Below, piece by piece: positions 1 to 12,560 of a DNA stretch of 64,000 bases. A program made the position numbers and the translations under genes. The stretch is from contig NZ_CP046175.1 of NCBI RefSeq assembly GCF_009708215.1, forward strand, positions 2,232,001-2,296,000. The letters are read 5' to 3'. Under the pieces are notes generated by a model. It was given only the letters and a program-made list of their open reading frames with translations. It was not told the origin of the DNA and searched no databases. Numbering within the stretch: position 1 is the stretch's first letter; the number at the start of each line of letters is the position of its first letter. Source of the DNA: Occultella kanbiaonis (GTDB lineage: Bacteria > Actinomycetota > Actinomycetes > Actinomycetales > Beutenbergiaceae).

Positions 1-1098
1 CTGCGTCACCTGCAGCGCGCCGGCCACCGGGCCCTCGCGCTCGTCGGCGGCGCCACCGGGCTGATCGGCGACCCGCGGATGTCCGGCGAGCGAACCCTGA
101 ACACGAAGGAGGTCGTGGCCGAGTGGACGATGCGTCTGCACGCCCAGATCTCCCGGTTCCTCGACTTCGAGGGCGACAACCCGGCCACCATGGTGAACAA
201 CCTCGACTGGACCGCGCCGCTGTCCGCGATCGACTTCCTGCGGGACATCGGCAAGCACTACCGGCTCGGCACCATGCTCGCGAAGGACACCGTGGCCCGC
301 CGGCTCAGCAGCGACGAGGGCATCAGCTTCACCGAGTTCAGCTACCAGATCCTGCAGGGCATGGACTTCCTGGAACTGAACCGGCGCTACGGCTGCACGC
401 TGCAGACCGGCGGCAACGACCAGTGGGGCAACCTGCTCTCCGGCGTGGACCTGATCCGCAAGGCCGACGGTCGCACGGTCCACGTGCTCACCACCCCGCT
501 CATCACGAAGGCGGACGGCACCAAGTTCGGCAAGACCGAGGGCGGTGCGGTCTGGCTGGCCCCGGACCTGATGAGCCCGTACGCCTTCTTCCAGTTCTGG
601 GTGAACACCGACGACGCCGACGTGGTGGGCTACCTGAAGATCTTCACGTTCCTCGACCGGGAGCGGATCACCGAGCTGGAGCAGGCCGTCGCCGACGCAC
701 CCCGCGCCCGCGAGGCCCAACGGGTGCTCGCCCGTGAGGTGACCACGCTGGTTCACGGCGCGGACGCCACGGCCAGGGTCGAGGCCGCCTCGGCGGCGCT
801 GTTCGGCGCCGGGGACCTGCACGACCTCGACGCCGGAACCCTCGCCGATGCCGTGGCCGAGGTGCCGCGGGGCACCGTGGTGCCGGGGGAGTCCACCATC
901 GTCGATGCCCTCGTGGCCGCCGGCCTGGAGAAGGGACGCAACGCCGCCCGCCGCGTGGTCGGCGAGGGTGGTGCGTACCTGAACAACGTGAAGATCACCG
1001 ACCCGGAGCAGATCATCACCGAGGGAGACCTCCTCGCCGGCGGTGTTGCCCTGGTGCGCCGGGGGCGTCGGAACCTGGCGGTCATCACCCGCCGCTGA
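1..1098 (+). CDS. tyrS: Tyrosyl-tRNA synthetase (5' end missing)
   Basis: Charges tRNA-Tyr with tyrosine in the cytoplasm. The frame is open from base 1, so the N-terminus lies outside the window; 365 residues remain. Visible class I features are the GGATGLIGDPR segment near the start, the tyrosine/tRNA-binding QTGGNDQWGN stretch, a KFGKT segment that replaces KMSKS (normal for bacterial TyrRS), and a C-terminal S4-like RNA-binding region (about the last 65 residues, containing GRNAARRVV and GGAYLNN). It is the first gene of a block ordered as in M. tuberculosis Rv1689 onward, but here an rRNA operon separates it from the next protein gene. An internal ATG at 79 is not the true start because the TyrRS motif continues upstream of it. 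Confidence 0.96.
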   Translation: MRHLQRAGHRALALVGGATGLIGDPRMSGERTLNTKEVVAEWTMRLHAQISRFLDFEGDNPATMVNNLDWTAPLSAIDFLRDIGKHYRLGTMLAKDTVARRLSSDEGISFTEFSYQILQGMDFLELNRRYGCTLQTGGNDQWGNLLSGVDLIRKADGRTVHVLTTPLITKADGTKFGKTEGGAVWLAPDLMSPYAFFQFWVNTDDADVVGYLKIFTFLDRERITELEQAVADAPRAREAQRVLAREVTTLVHGADATARVEAASAALFGAGDLHDLDAGTLADAVAEVPRGTVVPGESTIVDALVAAGLEKGRNAARRVVGEGGAYLNNVKITDPEQIITEGDLLAGGVALVRRGRRNLAVITRR

Positions 1099-1206
1099 CC
1101 GACCCGCACCCGCTGCCCGATGCCGGCCGGCCTGCCGAGGACCCTTGGTCCCGGCGGCCGGCCGTGCCCGTTCCGGCGAGGGCCATCACCCGAGCAGTCG
1201 CGGATC

Positions 1207-1220
1207 GTGACTCAGGTCAC
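1207..1220. promoter_or_regulatory. CRP/GlxR-like dyad GTGA-N6-TCAC
   Basis: A perfect inverted repeat GTGA-CTCAGG-TCAC lies 109 bases after the tyrS stop and about 130 bases before the first rRNA promoter. It matches the core of the CRP-family consensus (TGTGA-N6-TCACA), although the outermost T and A are not both present. A role in controlling rRNA transcription is inference from position only. Confidence 0.35.
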
Positions 1221-1347
1221 TGGGACCAGTTCCTGCCGGATCTGGGCCGAAGCCGAGACCTGGGAGTTCCGCCGAACGGACGTAGCCGCAGGTCAGGGGC
1301 CATGGACGGGGTCCGGACCGGTGCCCGTGGGGCGCGCTGCGGGTGAT

Positions 1348-1376
1348 TTGACCGCTGCCTCGGCACGACGTAATGT
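1348..1376 (+). promoter_or_regulatory. rRNA promoter P1 (TTGACC-N17-TAATGT)
   Basis: A -35 TTGACC (1348-1353) and -10 TAATGT (1371-1376) with an optimal 17-base spacer give a strong SigA-type promoter about 460 bases before 16S rRNA. Multiple tandem promoters are usual for actinobacterial rrn operons. Confidence 0.65.
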
Positions 1377-1559
1377 TTCACCTCGTTGCCCCGACAGGGA
1401 GGAACGGACACCGAGAGGTGGACGGTCCCGGATAGAGGGCACGAACCCCCGGCAGTCACCCGATGCGATGCATCGAGGAGCGACAGGACGGGCCTTGGAC
1501 CACAGTCCACGCAGCAACTCCATGCCCACCGGCAGCAGGTACGAGCCGGAACGCAGGAT

Positions 1560-1588
1560 TTGACGGCGAGGGTGCGGGAGGCTAAGGT
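1560..1588 (+). promoter_or_regulatory. rRNA promoter P2 (TTGACG-N17-TAAGGT)
   Basis: A second SigA-type pair, -35 TTGACG (1560-1565) and -10 TAAGGT (1583-1588), again with a 17-base spacer. It lies about 250 bases before 16S rRNA and just upstream of the leader processing element at 1644-1663. Confidence 0.7.
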
Positions 1589-1834
1589 AGAGAGGTTGCC
1601 CCAGCGAGGATCTGAACGGGTCTGGGTTGGTGCGCGTCCGCTCCTTGAGAACTCAACAGTGTGTCATATGATCGATGCCGAATAGTTTGTTTATTTGGTT
1701 TGACCAGTTGTGCCAGATGACTGGTCGGGCCGGGTTTTGAATCGGCTTCCATTGCAGCTTTGGTTGTGGTGGGGGTTGCTTCGTAGTGTCGGTGCTTGTG
1801 GCTGCCTTTGGGTGGTTGTGGGTGCTGTTATGCA

Positions 1835-6848
<5,014 letters not shown>

Positions 6849-6929
6849 AAAAAAGTCAATACCTGTGTGTTACGCGTCCACTGTGCGGTTCCCGAGATAC
6901 GGTCGGGAAACCGAGAACATCTCCATAGA

Positions 6930-7048
6930 GTTACGGCGGTCATAGCGAGGGGGAAACGCCCGGACCCATTCCGAACCCGGAAGCTAAGCCCCTCTGCGCC
7001 GATGGTACTGCGTGGGAGACTACGTGGGAGAGTAGGACGCCGCCGGAC
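6930..7048 (+). rRNA. rrf: 5S ribosomal RNA
   Basis: About 118 bases beginning GTTACGGCGGTCATAGCG and ending GACGCCGCCGGA; the two ends pair as helix I. The conserved loop C segment CCCATTCCGAACCCGG is present. It follows 23S by about 80 bases and is followed immediately by a terminator. Confidence 0.96.
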
Positions 7049-7058
7049 AACACTTAGA

Positions 7059-7098
7059 CAAGGGCCACCCCACACCGGGGTGGCCCTTGTCGCATTTT
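7059..7098 (+). terminator. Rho-independent terminator of the rRNA operon
   Basis: A perfect 13-bp stem (CAAGGGCCACCCC / GGGGTGGCCCTTG) with a 5-base loop ACACC lies 11 bases after 5S, followed by TCGCATTTT. It is the strongest intrinsic terminator in the window. Confidence 0.92.
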
Positions 7099-7144
7099 CA
7101 GGTAGTTTTGGGAACGCATCACTGAGCGGGCATGAAGGAGCACG

Positions 7145-9565
7145 ATGTCGGACGAGCGACCTGACCGCGGCGAGAACGCCGACGGCCGGAAGCCACGTAG
7201 CAGTGGCGAGGGCGGCTCTCGAAGCCCGCGGCGCGAGGGTGCCGGTGCGTCCGGTTCCAGGCCCCAGCGCGGAAGTGGCTCCGGCCGGCCCCGCGATGGC
7301 GAGCGACGCGAGTGGAAGCCGCGCGACGGCCAGAGCTCGGGGCGTCCGCCTCGTGATGGGGACAGCCGTTCCTACGACTCGCGTCCTTCTCGCGACGCGG
7401 ACCGTCGAGGCTCCGACTCGCGTCCGCCTCGTGATGGGGACAGCCGTTCCTACGACTCGCGTCCGCCTCGTGACGGGGACCGTCGAGGCTCCGACTCGCG
7501 TCCGCCTCGTGACGGGGACCGTCGAGGCTCCGACTCGCGTCCGCCTCGTGACGGGGACCGTCGAGGCTCCGACTCGCGCCCTCCGCGTGATGGTGAGCGG
7601 CGTTCCTATGACTCCCGTCCTCCGCGTGATGGGGACCGTCGAGGCTCCGGCTCGCGCCCTGCTCGTGATGGTCAGCGGTCTGGTGACTCGCGTCCGCCTC
7701 GTGATGGTGAGCGGCGTTCTTATGACTCGCGTCCTCCTCGTGATGGTGAGCGGCGTCCGTACGAGTCAAGCCCGCCCCGTGATGGTGAGCGGCGCTCGTA
7801 TGACTCGCGCCCGCCCCGTGATGGTCAGCGGTCTGGTGACTCGCGTCCGCCGCGTGATGGTGAGCGGCGTTCTTATGAGTCGCGTCCTCCGCGTGATGGT
7901 GAGCGGCGTTCTTATGACTCGCGTCCGCCGCGAGATGGTGAGCGGCGTCCGTTCGAGTCCCGTCCTCCGCGTGATGGTGAGCGGCGCTCGTATGACTCGC
8001 GCCCGCCCCGTGATGGTCAGCGGTCTGGTGACTCGCGTCCTCCGCGTGATGGTGATCGACGCTCGTACGACTCGCGTCCGCCTCGCGAGGGTGAGCGGCG
8101 TTCCTATGATTCCCGTCCGCCTCGCGAGGGTGAGCGGCGTTCCTATGATTCCCGTCCGCCTCGCGAGGGTGAGCGGCGTTCCTATGACTCGCGCCCGCCT
8201 CGCGAGGGTGAGCGGCGTTCCTATGACTCGCGCCCGCCTCGCGAGGGTCAGCGGTCTGGTGACTCGCGTCCGGCCCGTGATGGCGAACGTCGGGAGTGGA
8301 AGTCTCGCGACGCCCAGGGCACCGGACGGCCGCCGCGAGCTGATCGAGCCGGGGGCTCGCAGCGTCCCGGCTCGGACGACTCGCGTCGTCCGCTGCGCAG
8401 CGCCGATCGCCGCCTCGACAGCCGCCCGCCGCAGAGTGAGCGGGTGCCGGCGCCGGAGATCGACGAGGACGTCGTTCCTCAGGACCTCGATCCCGTGGCA
8501 CGGCAGCGACTCCGGACCCTCTCGAAGGAGAACTCAGACGAGGTCGCACGTCACCTCGTGATGGCCGGCCGTCTCATGGACCTTCGCCCCGAGGAGGCCT
8601 ACGAGCACGCGCAGGCCGCGCTCCGCCGCGCCGGCCGGGTGGACATCGTCCGCGAGGCGGTCGCCCTCACGGCCTACGCCACCGGGAACTACGCGGAGGC
8701 TCTCCGTGAACTGCGCACCGTTCGCCGGCTGAGCGGCATCGATGCGCACCGTGCACTCGAGGCCGACTGCGAGCGTGGACTGGGGCGCCCCGAACGTGCC
8801 CTCACGCTTGCAGCCGCCGAGCCGAGCCCGGACATGACAGACGTGGATCGCGTGGAGCTCGCGATCGTGGCGAGTGGCGCGCGACTCGACCTCGGTGAGT
8901 CCGAGGCGGCGTTGCTCACCCTCGACACACCCGTCACCGCGGCCGTGACCGACCCCGACCTGAAGCATCGGTTGGACGAGGCCCGCGTGGAGGTGCTGCG
9001 GGCGCTGGGCCGGGAGGACGAGGCGGACGCGCTCGCCGCAACATTGCCGGTGCCGAGCGAGGACGACCTGGAGGACGACGGCGTCGAGTTCGCCGAGGTG
9101 CCGTACTCGACGGCCGAACTCGAGGCCATGGCCGCTCAGGTCGAGGAGCAGGAGGAGGCCGCCGAGCGTGAGCGCGCGGCGCGCGCTCAGCAGCGACTGG
9201 ACGAGGCTGCCGAGGAAGAAGCCGAGGAGGAGGCCGAAGTCGATCGGGGGCCGGCAGGCGACTCGGACGACGGTTTAGACGATTCGGACGATTCGGACGA
9301 TTCGGACGACTCGGACGACGCGGACGACTCGGACGACGCGGACGACGGCTTTGACGATTCGGACGACTCCGAGGACTCCGACGTTGAGGAGGACGCGGAA
9401 GCCGCGACGGAGCCCAGCCCCGAGGAGGACGCGGATCCCGACGCGGAGCAGGTGGACGACCCCGACCTCGAGGTCGATGCCGAGCCGGACCCTGAGCCCG
9501 TTGACGAGTCCGGGTCAGCGGCTCCGACCGACGCTGCCGAGGACGCTCCGGAGAGCGAGAAGTGA
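7145..9565 (+). CDS. Arg-rich tandem-repeat / TPR-like / poly-acidic protein (Rv1691-like position)
   Basis: 806 residues in three parts. Residues 1-440 are disordered, basic and low complexity, with 25 tandem 12-13-residue units of the type RPPRDGERRSYDS (residues 67-387). Residues about 440-640 are helical and TPR-like and form the only globular part. Residues about 640-806 are strongly acidic, with DSDDSDD runs and Glu/Ala-rich helices. The ATG at 7145 follows AAGGAG. The gene occupies the place of the TPR-family protein Rv1691 between tyrS and the HAD phosphatase gene, but the repeat arm is far longer than a typical homologue. It contains a rare TTA leucine codon (9275). A nucleic-acid or ribosome-assembly role is inference from the basic arm and from its position beside rRNA and tlyA. 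The stop overlaps the next start (GTGA). Confidence 0.85.
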   Translation: MSDERPDRGENADGRKPRSSGEGGSRSPRREGAGASGSRPQRGSGSGRPRDGERREWKPRDGQSSGRPPRDGDSRSYDSRPSRDADRRGSDSRPPRDGDSRSYDSRPPRDGDRRGSDSRPPRDGDRRGSDSRPPRDGDRRGSDSRPPRDGERRSYDSRPPRDGDRRGSGSRPARDGQRSGDSRPPRDGERRSYDSRPPRDGERRPYESSPPRDGERRSYDSRPPRDGQRSGDSRPPRDGERRSYESRPPRDGERRSYDSRPPRDGERRPFESRPPRDGERRSYDSRPPRDGQRSGDSRPPRDGDRRSYDSRPPREGERRSYDSRPPREGERRSYDSRPPREGERRSYDSRPPREGERRSYDSRPPREGQRSGDSRPARDGERREWKSRDAQGTGRPPRADRAGGSQRPGSDDSRRPLRSADRRLDSRPPQSERVPAPEIDEDVVPQDLDPVARQRLRTLSKENSDEVARHLVMAGRLMDLRPEEAYEHAQAALRRAGRVDIVREAVALTAYATGNYAEALRELRTVRRLSGIDAHRALEADCERGLGRPERALTLAAAEPSPDMTDVDRVELAIVASGARLDLGESEAALLTLDTPVTAAVTDPDLKHRLDEARVEVLRALGREDEADALAATLPVPSEDDLEDDGVEFAEVPYSTAELEAMAAQVEEQEEAAERERAARAQQRLDEAAEEEAEEEAEVDRGPAGDSDDGLDDSDDSDDSDDSDDADDSDDADDGFDDSDDSEDSDVEEDAEAATEPSPEEDADPDAEQVDDPDLEVDAEPDPEPVDESGSAAPTDAAEDAPESEK
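7343..8305 (+). repeat. In-frame 36/39-bp minisatellite, 25 units
   Basis: Twenty-five consecutive units, 21 of 39 bp and four of 36 bp, encode RPPRDG(E/D)RR(S/G)(Y/S)DS variants. The shorter units, ending QRSGDS, recur every four to six units, which suggests expansion of blocks larger than one unit. Neighbouring units are often nearly identical in DNA, as at 7470-7570 and 8085-8230, so recent slippage or unequal recombination is likely. Unit length is a multiple of three, so copy-number change keeps the frame. Confidence 0.93.
9260..9382 (+). repeat. 9-bp GATTCGGAC-type repeat encoding Asp/Ser runs
   Basis: Near-perfect 9-bp repeats (GAT/GAC-TCG-GAC) encode D-S-D and D-A-D triplets in the acidic tail of the same protein. 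Like the basic repeat it preserves frame and may vary in copy number. Confidence 0.8.
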
Positions 9566-10650
9566 CGACGGGCGCCAGCCTGCTCGGCTCGAGCGGGCCG
9601 CTGCAGAACGCCTACGACGTCGCCCTCCTCGACCTCGATGGCGTCGTGTACCGGGGCGCGCTCGGTGTTCCGCACGCGCCGGAGGCCGTGATCGGCGCCC
9701 GCGCCGCGGGCATGCGAGTCATGTACGTGACGAACAACGCCGCTCGCGCCCCGCAGACCGTCGCAGATCACCTGACCGAGCTCGACATCCCGACCAGCGC
9801 CGACGAGGTCACCACGGCCGCGCAGGCGGCCGCTGCCCTGGTCGCCTCCGAGGCGGACGCGACGACCCGGGTGCTGACGATCGGTGGTGACGGGCTCCGG
9901 CAGGCGATGCTCGCGGAGGGGCTCACGGTCGTCGCCTCCGCGGACGACGCGCCCACCGTCGTGGTTCAGGGCTTCGCACCGACCCTCGGCTGGACCGACC
10001 TCGCCGAGGCCGTGTACGCGATCCGCGCTGGTGCCGGCTACATCGCCTCGAACCTGGACGCGACCCTGCCCACCGACCGCGGCATGGCTCCCGGGAACGG
10101 CTCGCTCGTGGCGGCCGTCGTGCACGCCACCGGAGTCACCCCGCGCTCGACCGGCAAGCCGCAGGCCTCGATCTTCCACCAGGCCGCCCGCCGCTCCGGC
10201 GCCGAGCGCCCGCTCGTGGTCGGCGACCGGCTGGACACCGACATCGCCGGTGCCCGGGCCGCCGGCTATCCGAGCCTGCACGTGCTCACCGGCGTCGACC
10301 AGATCACCGAGGTGCTCCGGGCCGTCCCGGGGGAGCGACCGACGTTCCTCGCCGCGGACCTGCGCGGCCTCGCCCAGGCACACCCCGAGCCACAGTGGCG
10401 CGAGGGAGCCTGGACCAGTGGCACGGCCGCAGCCCGCGTCGATGACGCGACGCTCATCCTCACCAGGCCGGGCGGCGAGCTCACGCTGACCGCCGGATCG
10501 GACCCCACCACCGTCTCCCTGGACGAGTTCCGCGCGGCCGCCGCCGCGGCCTGGGCGGCCAGCGACGCCGTCGGCACTGTCGGCACTGCCGGAACCGACA
10601 CATCCGTCCTGCCCGCCGACTTTCCACCGTTGCGCCTCGCCTCCGAGTGA
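9562..10650 (+). CDS. HAD-IIA family phosphatase (glycerol-3-phosphate phosphatase-like)
   Basis: 362 residues. Motif I is DLDGVVYRG (first nucleophilic Asp), followed by the TNNAAR segment typical of the NagD/PGP-type HAD-IIA clan, a C2 cap region, and a C-terminal VVGDRLDTDIAGARAAG motif III/IV. By family and gene order it corresponds to Rv1692, which has been characterised as a glycerol-3-phosphate phosphatase; substrate assignment here is inference. The GTG start (9562) overlaps the previous stop by four bases, pointing to translational coupling. The last 100 residues after the HAD core form a less conserved Ala-rich extension. Confidence 0.88.
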   Translation: MTTGASLLGSSGPLQNAYDVALLDLDGVVYRGALGVPHAPEAVIGARAAGMRVMYVTNNAARAPQTVADHLTELDIPTSADEVTTAAQAAAALVASEADATTRVLTIGGDGLRQAMLAEGLTVVASADDAPTVVVQGFAPTLGWTDLAEAVYAIRAGAGYIASNLDATLPTDRGMAPGNGSLVAAVVHATGVTPRSTGKPQASIFHQAARRSGAERPLVVGDRLDTDIAGARAAGYPSLHVLTGVDQITEVLRAVPGERPTFLAADLRGLAQAHPEPQWREGAWTSGTAAARVDDATLILTRPGGELTLTAGSDPTTVSLDEFRAAAAAAWAASDAVGTVGTAGTDTSVLPADFPPLRLASE

Positions 10651-10697
10651 GCGCGCCGCGGGGCAGGTAGCGTGGGTCAGGCGAAGGGAGAACGACC

Positions 10698-10874
10698 GTG
10701 CCCCCCAGTGACGACAGCGCCTACGACGAGCCGACCGAGTTCGACGACCCCGAGATCGAGGCCGCCCTCACGGCACTCGGAGGCATGTCCGAGGCGCCGC
10801 TGAGCCAGCACGTCGAGGCCTTCGAGAACGTCTACCGGGTGCTCCAGGACCGGCTCACCCAGGCCGAGAACTGA
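10698..10874 (+). CDS. Conserved 58-aa protein (Rv1693-like)
   Basis: A short frame with GTG start preceded by GAAGGGAG. The product is 58 residues: an acidic disordered N-terminus (PPSDDSAYDEPTEFDDPE) and a C-terminal amphipathic helix ending LQDRLTQAEN. It sits exactly between the HAD phosphatase and tlyA, where M. tuberculosis has the small gene Rv1693 of similar length, so both position and size support it. The stop at 10874 is one base before the tlyA GTG. Function is unknown; the helix could mediate a protein contact. A TAGCGT at 10667 may be a -10 element for this part of the operon. Confidence 0.75.
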   Translation: MPPSDDSAYDEPTEFDDPEIEAALTALGGMSEAPLSQHVEAFENVYRVLQDRLTQAEN

Positions 10875-10875
10875 C

Positions 10876-11715
10876 GTGGCGCGTCGGGCGCGCCTGGATG
10901 CCGAGCTGGTCCGCAGGGGGCTGGCCCGGTCGCGGCAGCATGCCGCCGAGCTGATCGACGGCTCCCGTGTGCTGCTCGACGGCACGACCGCCACCAAGGC
11001 CGCCACCCAGCTCGACCCGGCCCAGGCCGTGCGCGTCCTGCCGCCGGCCGAGGGCATCGAACCGGAGTACGCCTCCCGGGGCGGCCACAAGCTGGCCGGA
11101 GCGCTCGACGCGCTCGCCGGCGCCGCCCCACGGGTCGCGGGTCGTCGCGCCCTCGATGCCGGCGCCTCCACCGGTGGCTTCACCGATGTGCTGCTGCGGC
11201 GCGGCGCCGCCCACGTGGTGGCCGTGGACGTCGGATACGGCCAGCTCGTCTGGGAGCTCCAGACCGACGAGCGGGTCACCGTCCGGGACCGCACGAACGT
11301 CCGCTCGCTCACCCCCGCCGACGTGGCCCCCGCACCGGAACTCGTGGTCGGGGACCTCTCCTTCATCTCACTGACCCTGGTGCTGCCCGCGCTGGTGGGC
11401 GCCGTCGCCCCGGACGCCGACTTCCTCCTGATGGTCAAGCCGCAGTTCGAGGTGGGCCGGGAGCGGCTCGGCTCCGGGGGAGTGGTGCGCGACGTCGCCC
11501 TGCACGCCGACGCCGTGCGCACCGTCGCCCGCGCCGCGGCCGAGCTCGGCCTGGCCCTGCGGGCCGTCGTGGCCAGCCCGCTGCCCGGGCCGAGCGGTAA
11601 CGTCGAGTACTTCGTCCACCTTCGCGCCGGCGACGGCGTGTTCCCGACTCCGGAGGAGATCGACGCGATGATCGCGGTCGCCATCGAGAACGGCCCCGCG
11701 GGGTCGGCGCCATGA
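10876..11715 (+). CDS. tlyA: TlyA family rRNA (cytidine-2'-O)-methyltransferase
   Basis: 279 residues. TlyA 2'-O-methylates 16S (and in mycobacteria also 23S) rRNA cytidines and thereby makes ribosomes sensitive to capreomycin. An N-terminal S4 RNA-binding domain (about residues 1-60, RLDAELVRRGLARSR) is followed by an FtsJ-like Rossmann methyltransferase with the SAM site ALDAGASTGGFTD, the acidic DVGYGQ strand, GDLSFISL and the catalytic-lysine strand MVKPQFE. The GTG start is one base after the preceding stop, and the stop overlaps nadK (ATGA). Its location a few kb from an rRNA operon fits its substrate, though that is probably incidental. Confidence 0.95.
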   Translation: MARRARLDAELVRRGLARSRQHAAELIDGSRVLLDGTTATKAATQLDPAQAVRVLPPAEGIEPEYASRGGHKLAGALDALAGAAPRVAGRRALDAGASTGGFTDVLLRRGAAHVVAVDVGYGQLVWELQTDERVTVRDRTNVRSLTPADVAPAPELVVGDLSFISLTLVLPALVGAVAPDADFLLMVKPQFEVGRERLGSGGVVRDVALHADAVRTVARAAAELGLALRAVVASPLPGPSGNVEYFVHLRAGDGVFPTPEEIDAMIAVAIENGPAGSAP

Positions 11716-12560
11716 GCCGCCGGGTCCTGATTCTGACCCACCCGACCCGGCCGGCCGCGGTGCACACGGCGGAGTCGGTGGCGTCCGGACTGCGGGACCG
11801 CGGGATGACCCCGATCGAGGAGTCGGAGGTCGACGACGGCGACATCGAGCTCGCGATCGTGCTCGGCGGGGACGGCACGATCCTGCGTGCCGCGGAACTG
11901 ATCCGCGGCCGCGAGACCCCGCTGGTCGGCATCAACCTCGGCCACGTGGGGTTCCTCGCCGAGTCCGAGGTGGACCGGGTCGCCGACGTGGTGCGCCGGG
12001 CCGCCGAGCGGGACTACGTCGTCGAGGAGCGGATGACGCTGGACGTGACCGTGCAGCGACCCGACTCCGACGAGCTCCACCACGGCTGGGCCATCAACGA
12101 GGCCAGCGTGGAGAAGAGCGAGCGCGAGCGGATGATCGAGGTGGCCATCGGCATCGACGAGCGGGGCCTGTCGACGTTCGGGTGCGACGGCGTGGTGCTG
12201 GCAACGCCCACCGGCTCCACCGCCTACGCGTTCTCCGCTGGCGGCCCCGTGGTCTGGCCCGACGTCGAGGCCATGCTGCTCGCCCCGATCAGTGCCCACG
12301 CGCTCTTCGCCCGGCCGCTCGTGGTCGGACCGGACTCGCGCATGTCCGTGGAGATCCTGGCCCGCAGCTACTCCTCCGCGGTGGTGTGGTGCGACGGCCG
12401 ACGGCGGATCGACGCCCCGCCCGGCTCCCACATCGACGTGGTCCGCGGCGCCGAGCCGGTGCGGTTGGCCCGGCTCAACCTGGCCCCGTTCACCGACCGT
12501 CTGGTCGGCAAGTTCAACCTGCCGGTGGCCGGCTGGCGGGGCGGTCGGGAAGCGCCATGA
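11712..12560 (+). CDS. nadK: NAD kinase
   Basis: 282 residues. Phosphorylates NAD to NADP using ATP or polyphosphate. The diacylglycerol-kinase-like GGDGTILRAAE motif lies near residue 57, the substrate-binding INEASVEKSERERMI segment follows, and the glycine-rich DGVVLATPTGSTAYAFSAGGP motif is complete. Length matches Rv1695. ATG start overlaps the tlyA stop and its own stop overlaps recN (ATGA), so the three genes are probably cotranscribed and translationally coupled. Confidence 0.96.
   Translation: MSRRVLILTHPTRPAAVHTAESVASGLRDRGMTPIEESEVDDGDIELAIVLGGDGTILRAAELIRGRETPLVGINLGHVGFLAESEVDRVADVVRRAAERDYVVEERMTLDVTVQRPDSDELHHGWAINEASVEKSERERMIEVAIGIDERGLSTFGCDGVVLATPTGSTAYAFSAGGPVVWPDVEAMLLAPISAHALFARPLVVGPDSRMSVEILARSYSSAVVWCDGRRRIDAPPGSHIDVVRGAEPVRLARLNLAPFTDRLVGKFNLPVAGWRGGREAP

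Larger units (their letters stand above)
1099..1834 (+). other. Intergenic rRNA promoter and leader region
   Basis: These 736 bases between tyrS and 16S rRNA carry no convincing protein gene; short open frames here lack ribosome-binding sites and recognisable products. The region holds a CRP-like dyad, two promoter-like -35/-10 pairs with 17-bp spacers, and a transcribed leader. The leader contains the segment CTTGAGAACTCAACAGTGTG (1644-1663), which resembles the processing/antitermination leader of actinobacterial rrn operons. A similar element recurs in the 16S-23S spacer. Base composition becomes markedly more AT/GT-rich after about 1660. Confidence 0.75.

Noticed and set aside
1120-1563. 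147-codon plus-strand frame after tyrS
   Set aside because: Covers the rRNA promoters P1 and P2, lacks a ribosome-binding site and resembles no protein family.
7343-8305. Possible CRISPR-like array because of regular 36/39-bp units
   Set aside because: There are no unique spacers; the whole unit repeats and encodes a continuous peptide.
7119-8549. 476-codon minus-strand frame opposite the repeats
   Set aside because: Same repeat artefact; His/Ala-rich nonsense, no start signals, and it runs into the rRNA terminator region.
6867-8561. 564-codon plus-strand frame across 5S rRNA and the repeat region
   Set aside because: It is frame 2 of the 39-bp repeats, which cannot create stops when the unit is a multiple of three. 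It begins in the 23S-5S spacer, has no ribosome-binding site and its product is repetitive Val/Arg/Met sequence.
9187-10383. 398-codon minus-strand frame opposite the acidic tail and HAD gene
   Set aside because: Mirror of strong codon bias in the sense genes; no family features.
12182-12556. recN starting 125 codons earlier
   Set aside because: That stretch overlaps nadK in another frame; the RecN fold starts at ATG 12557.
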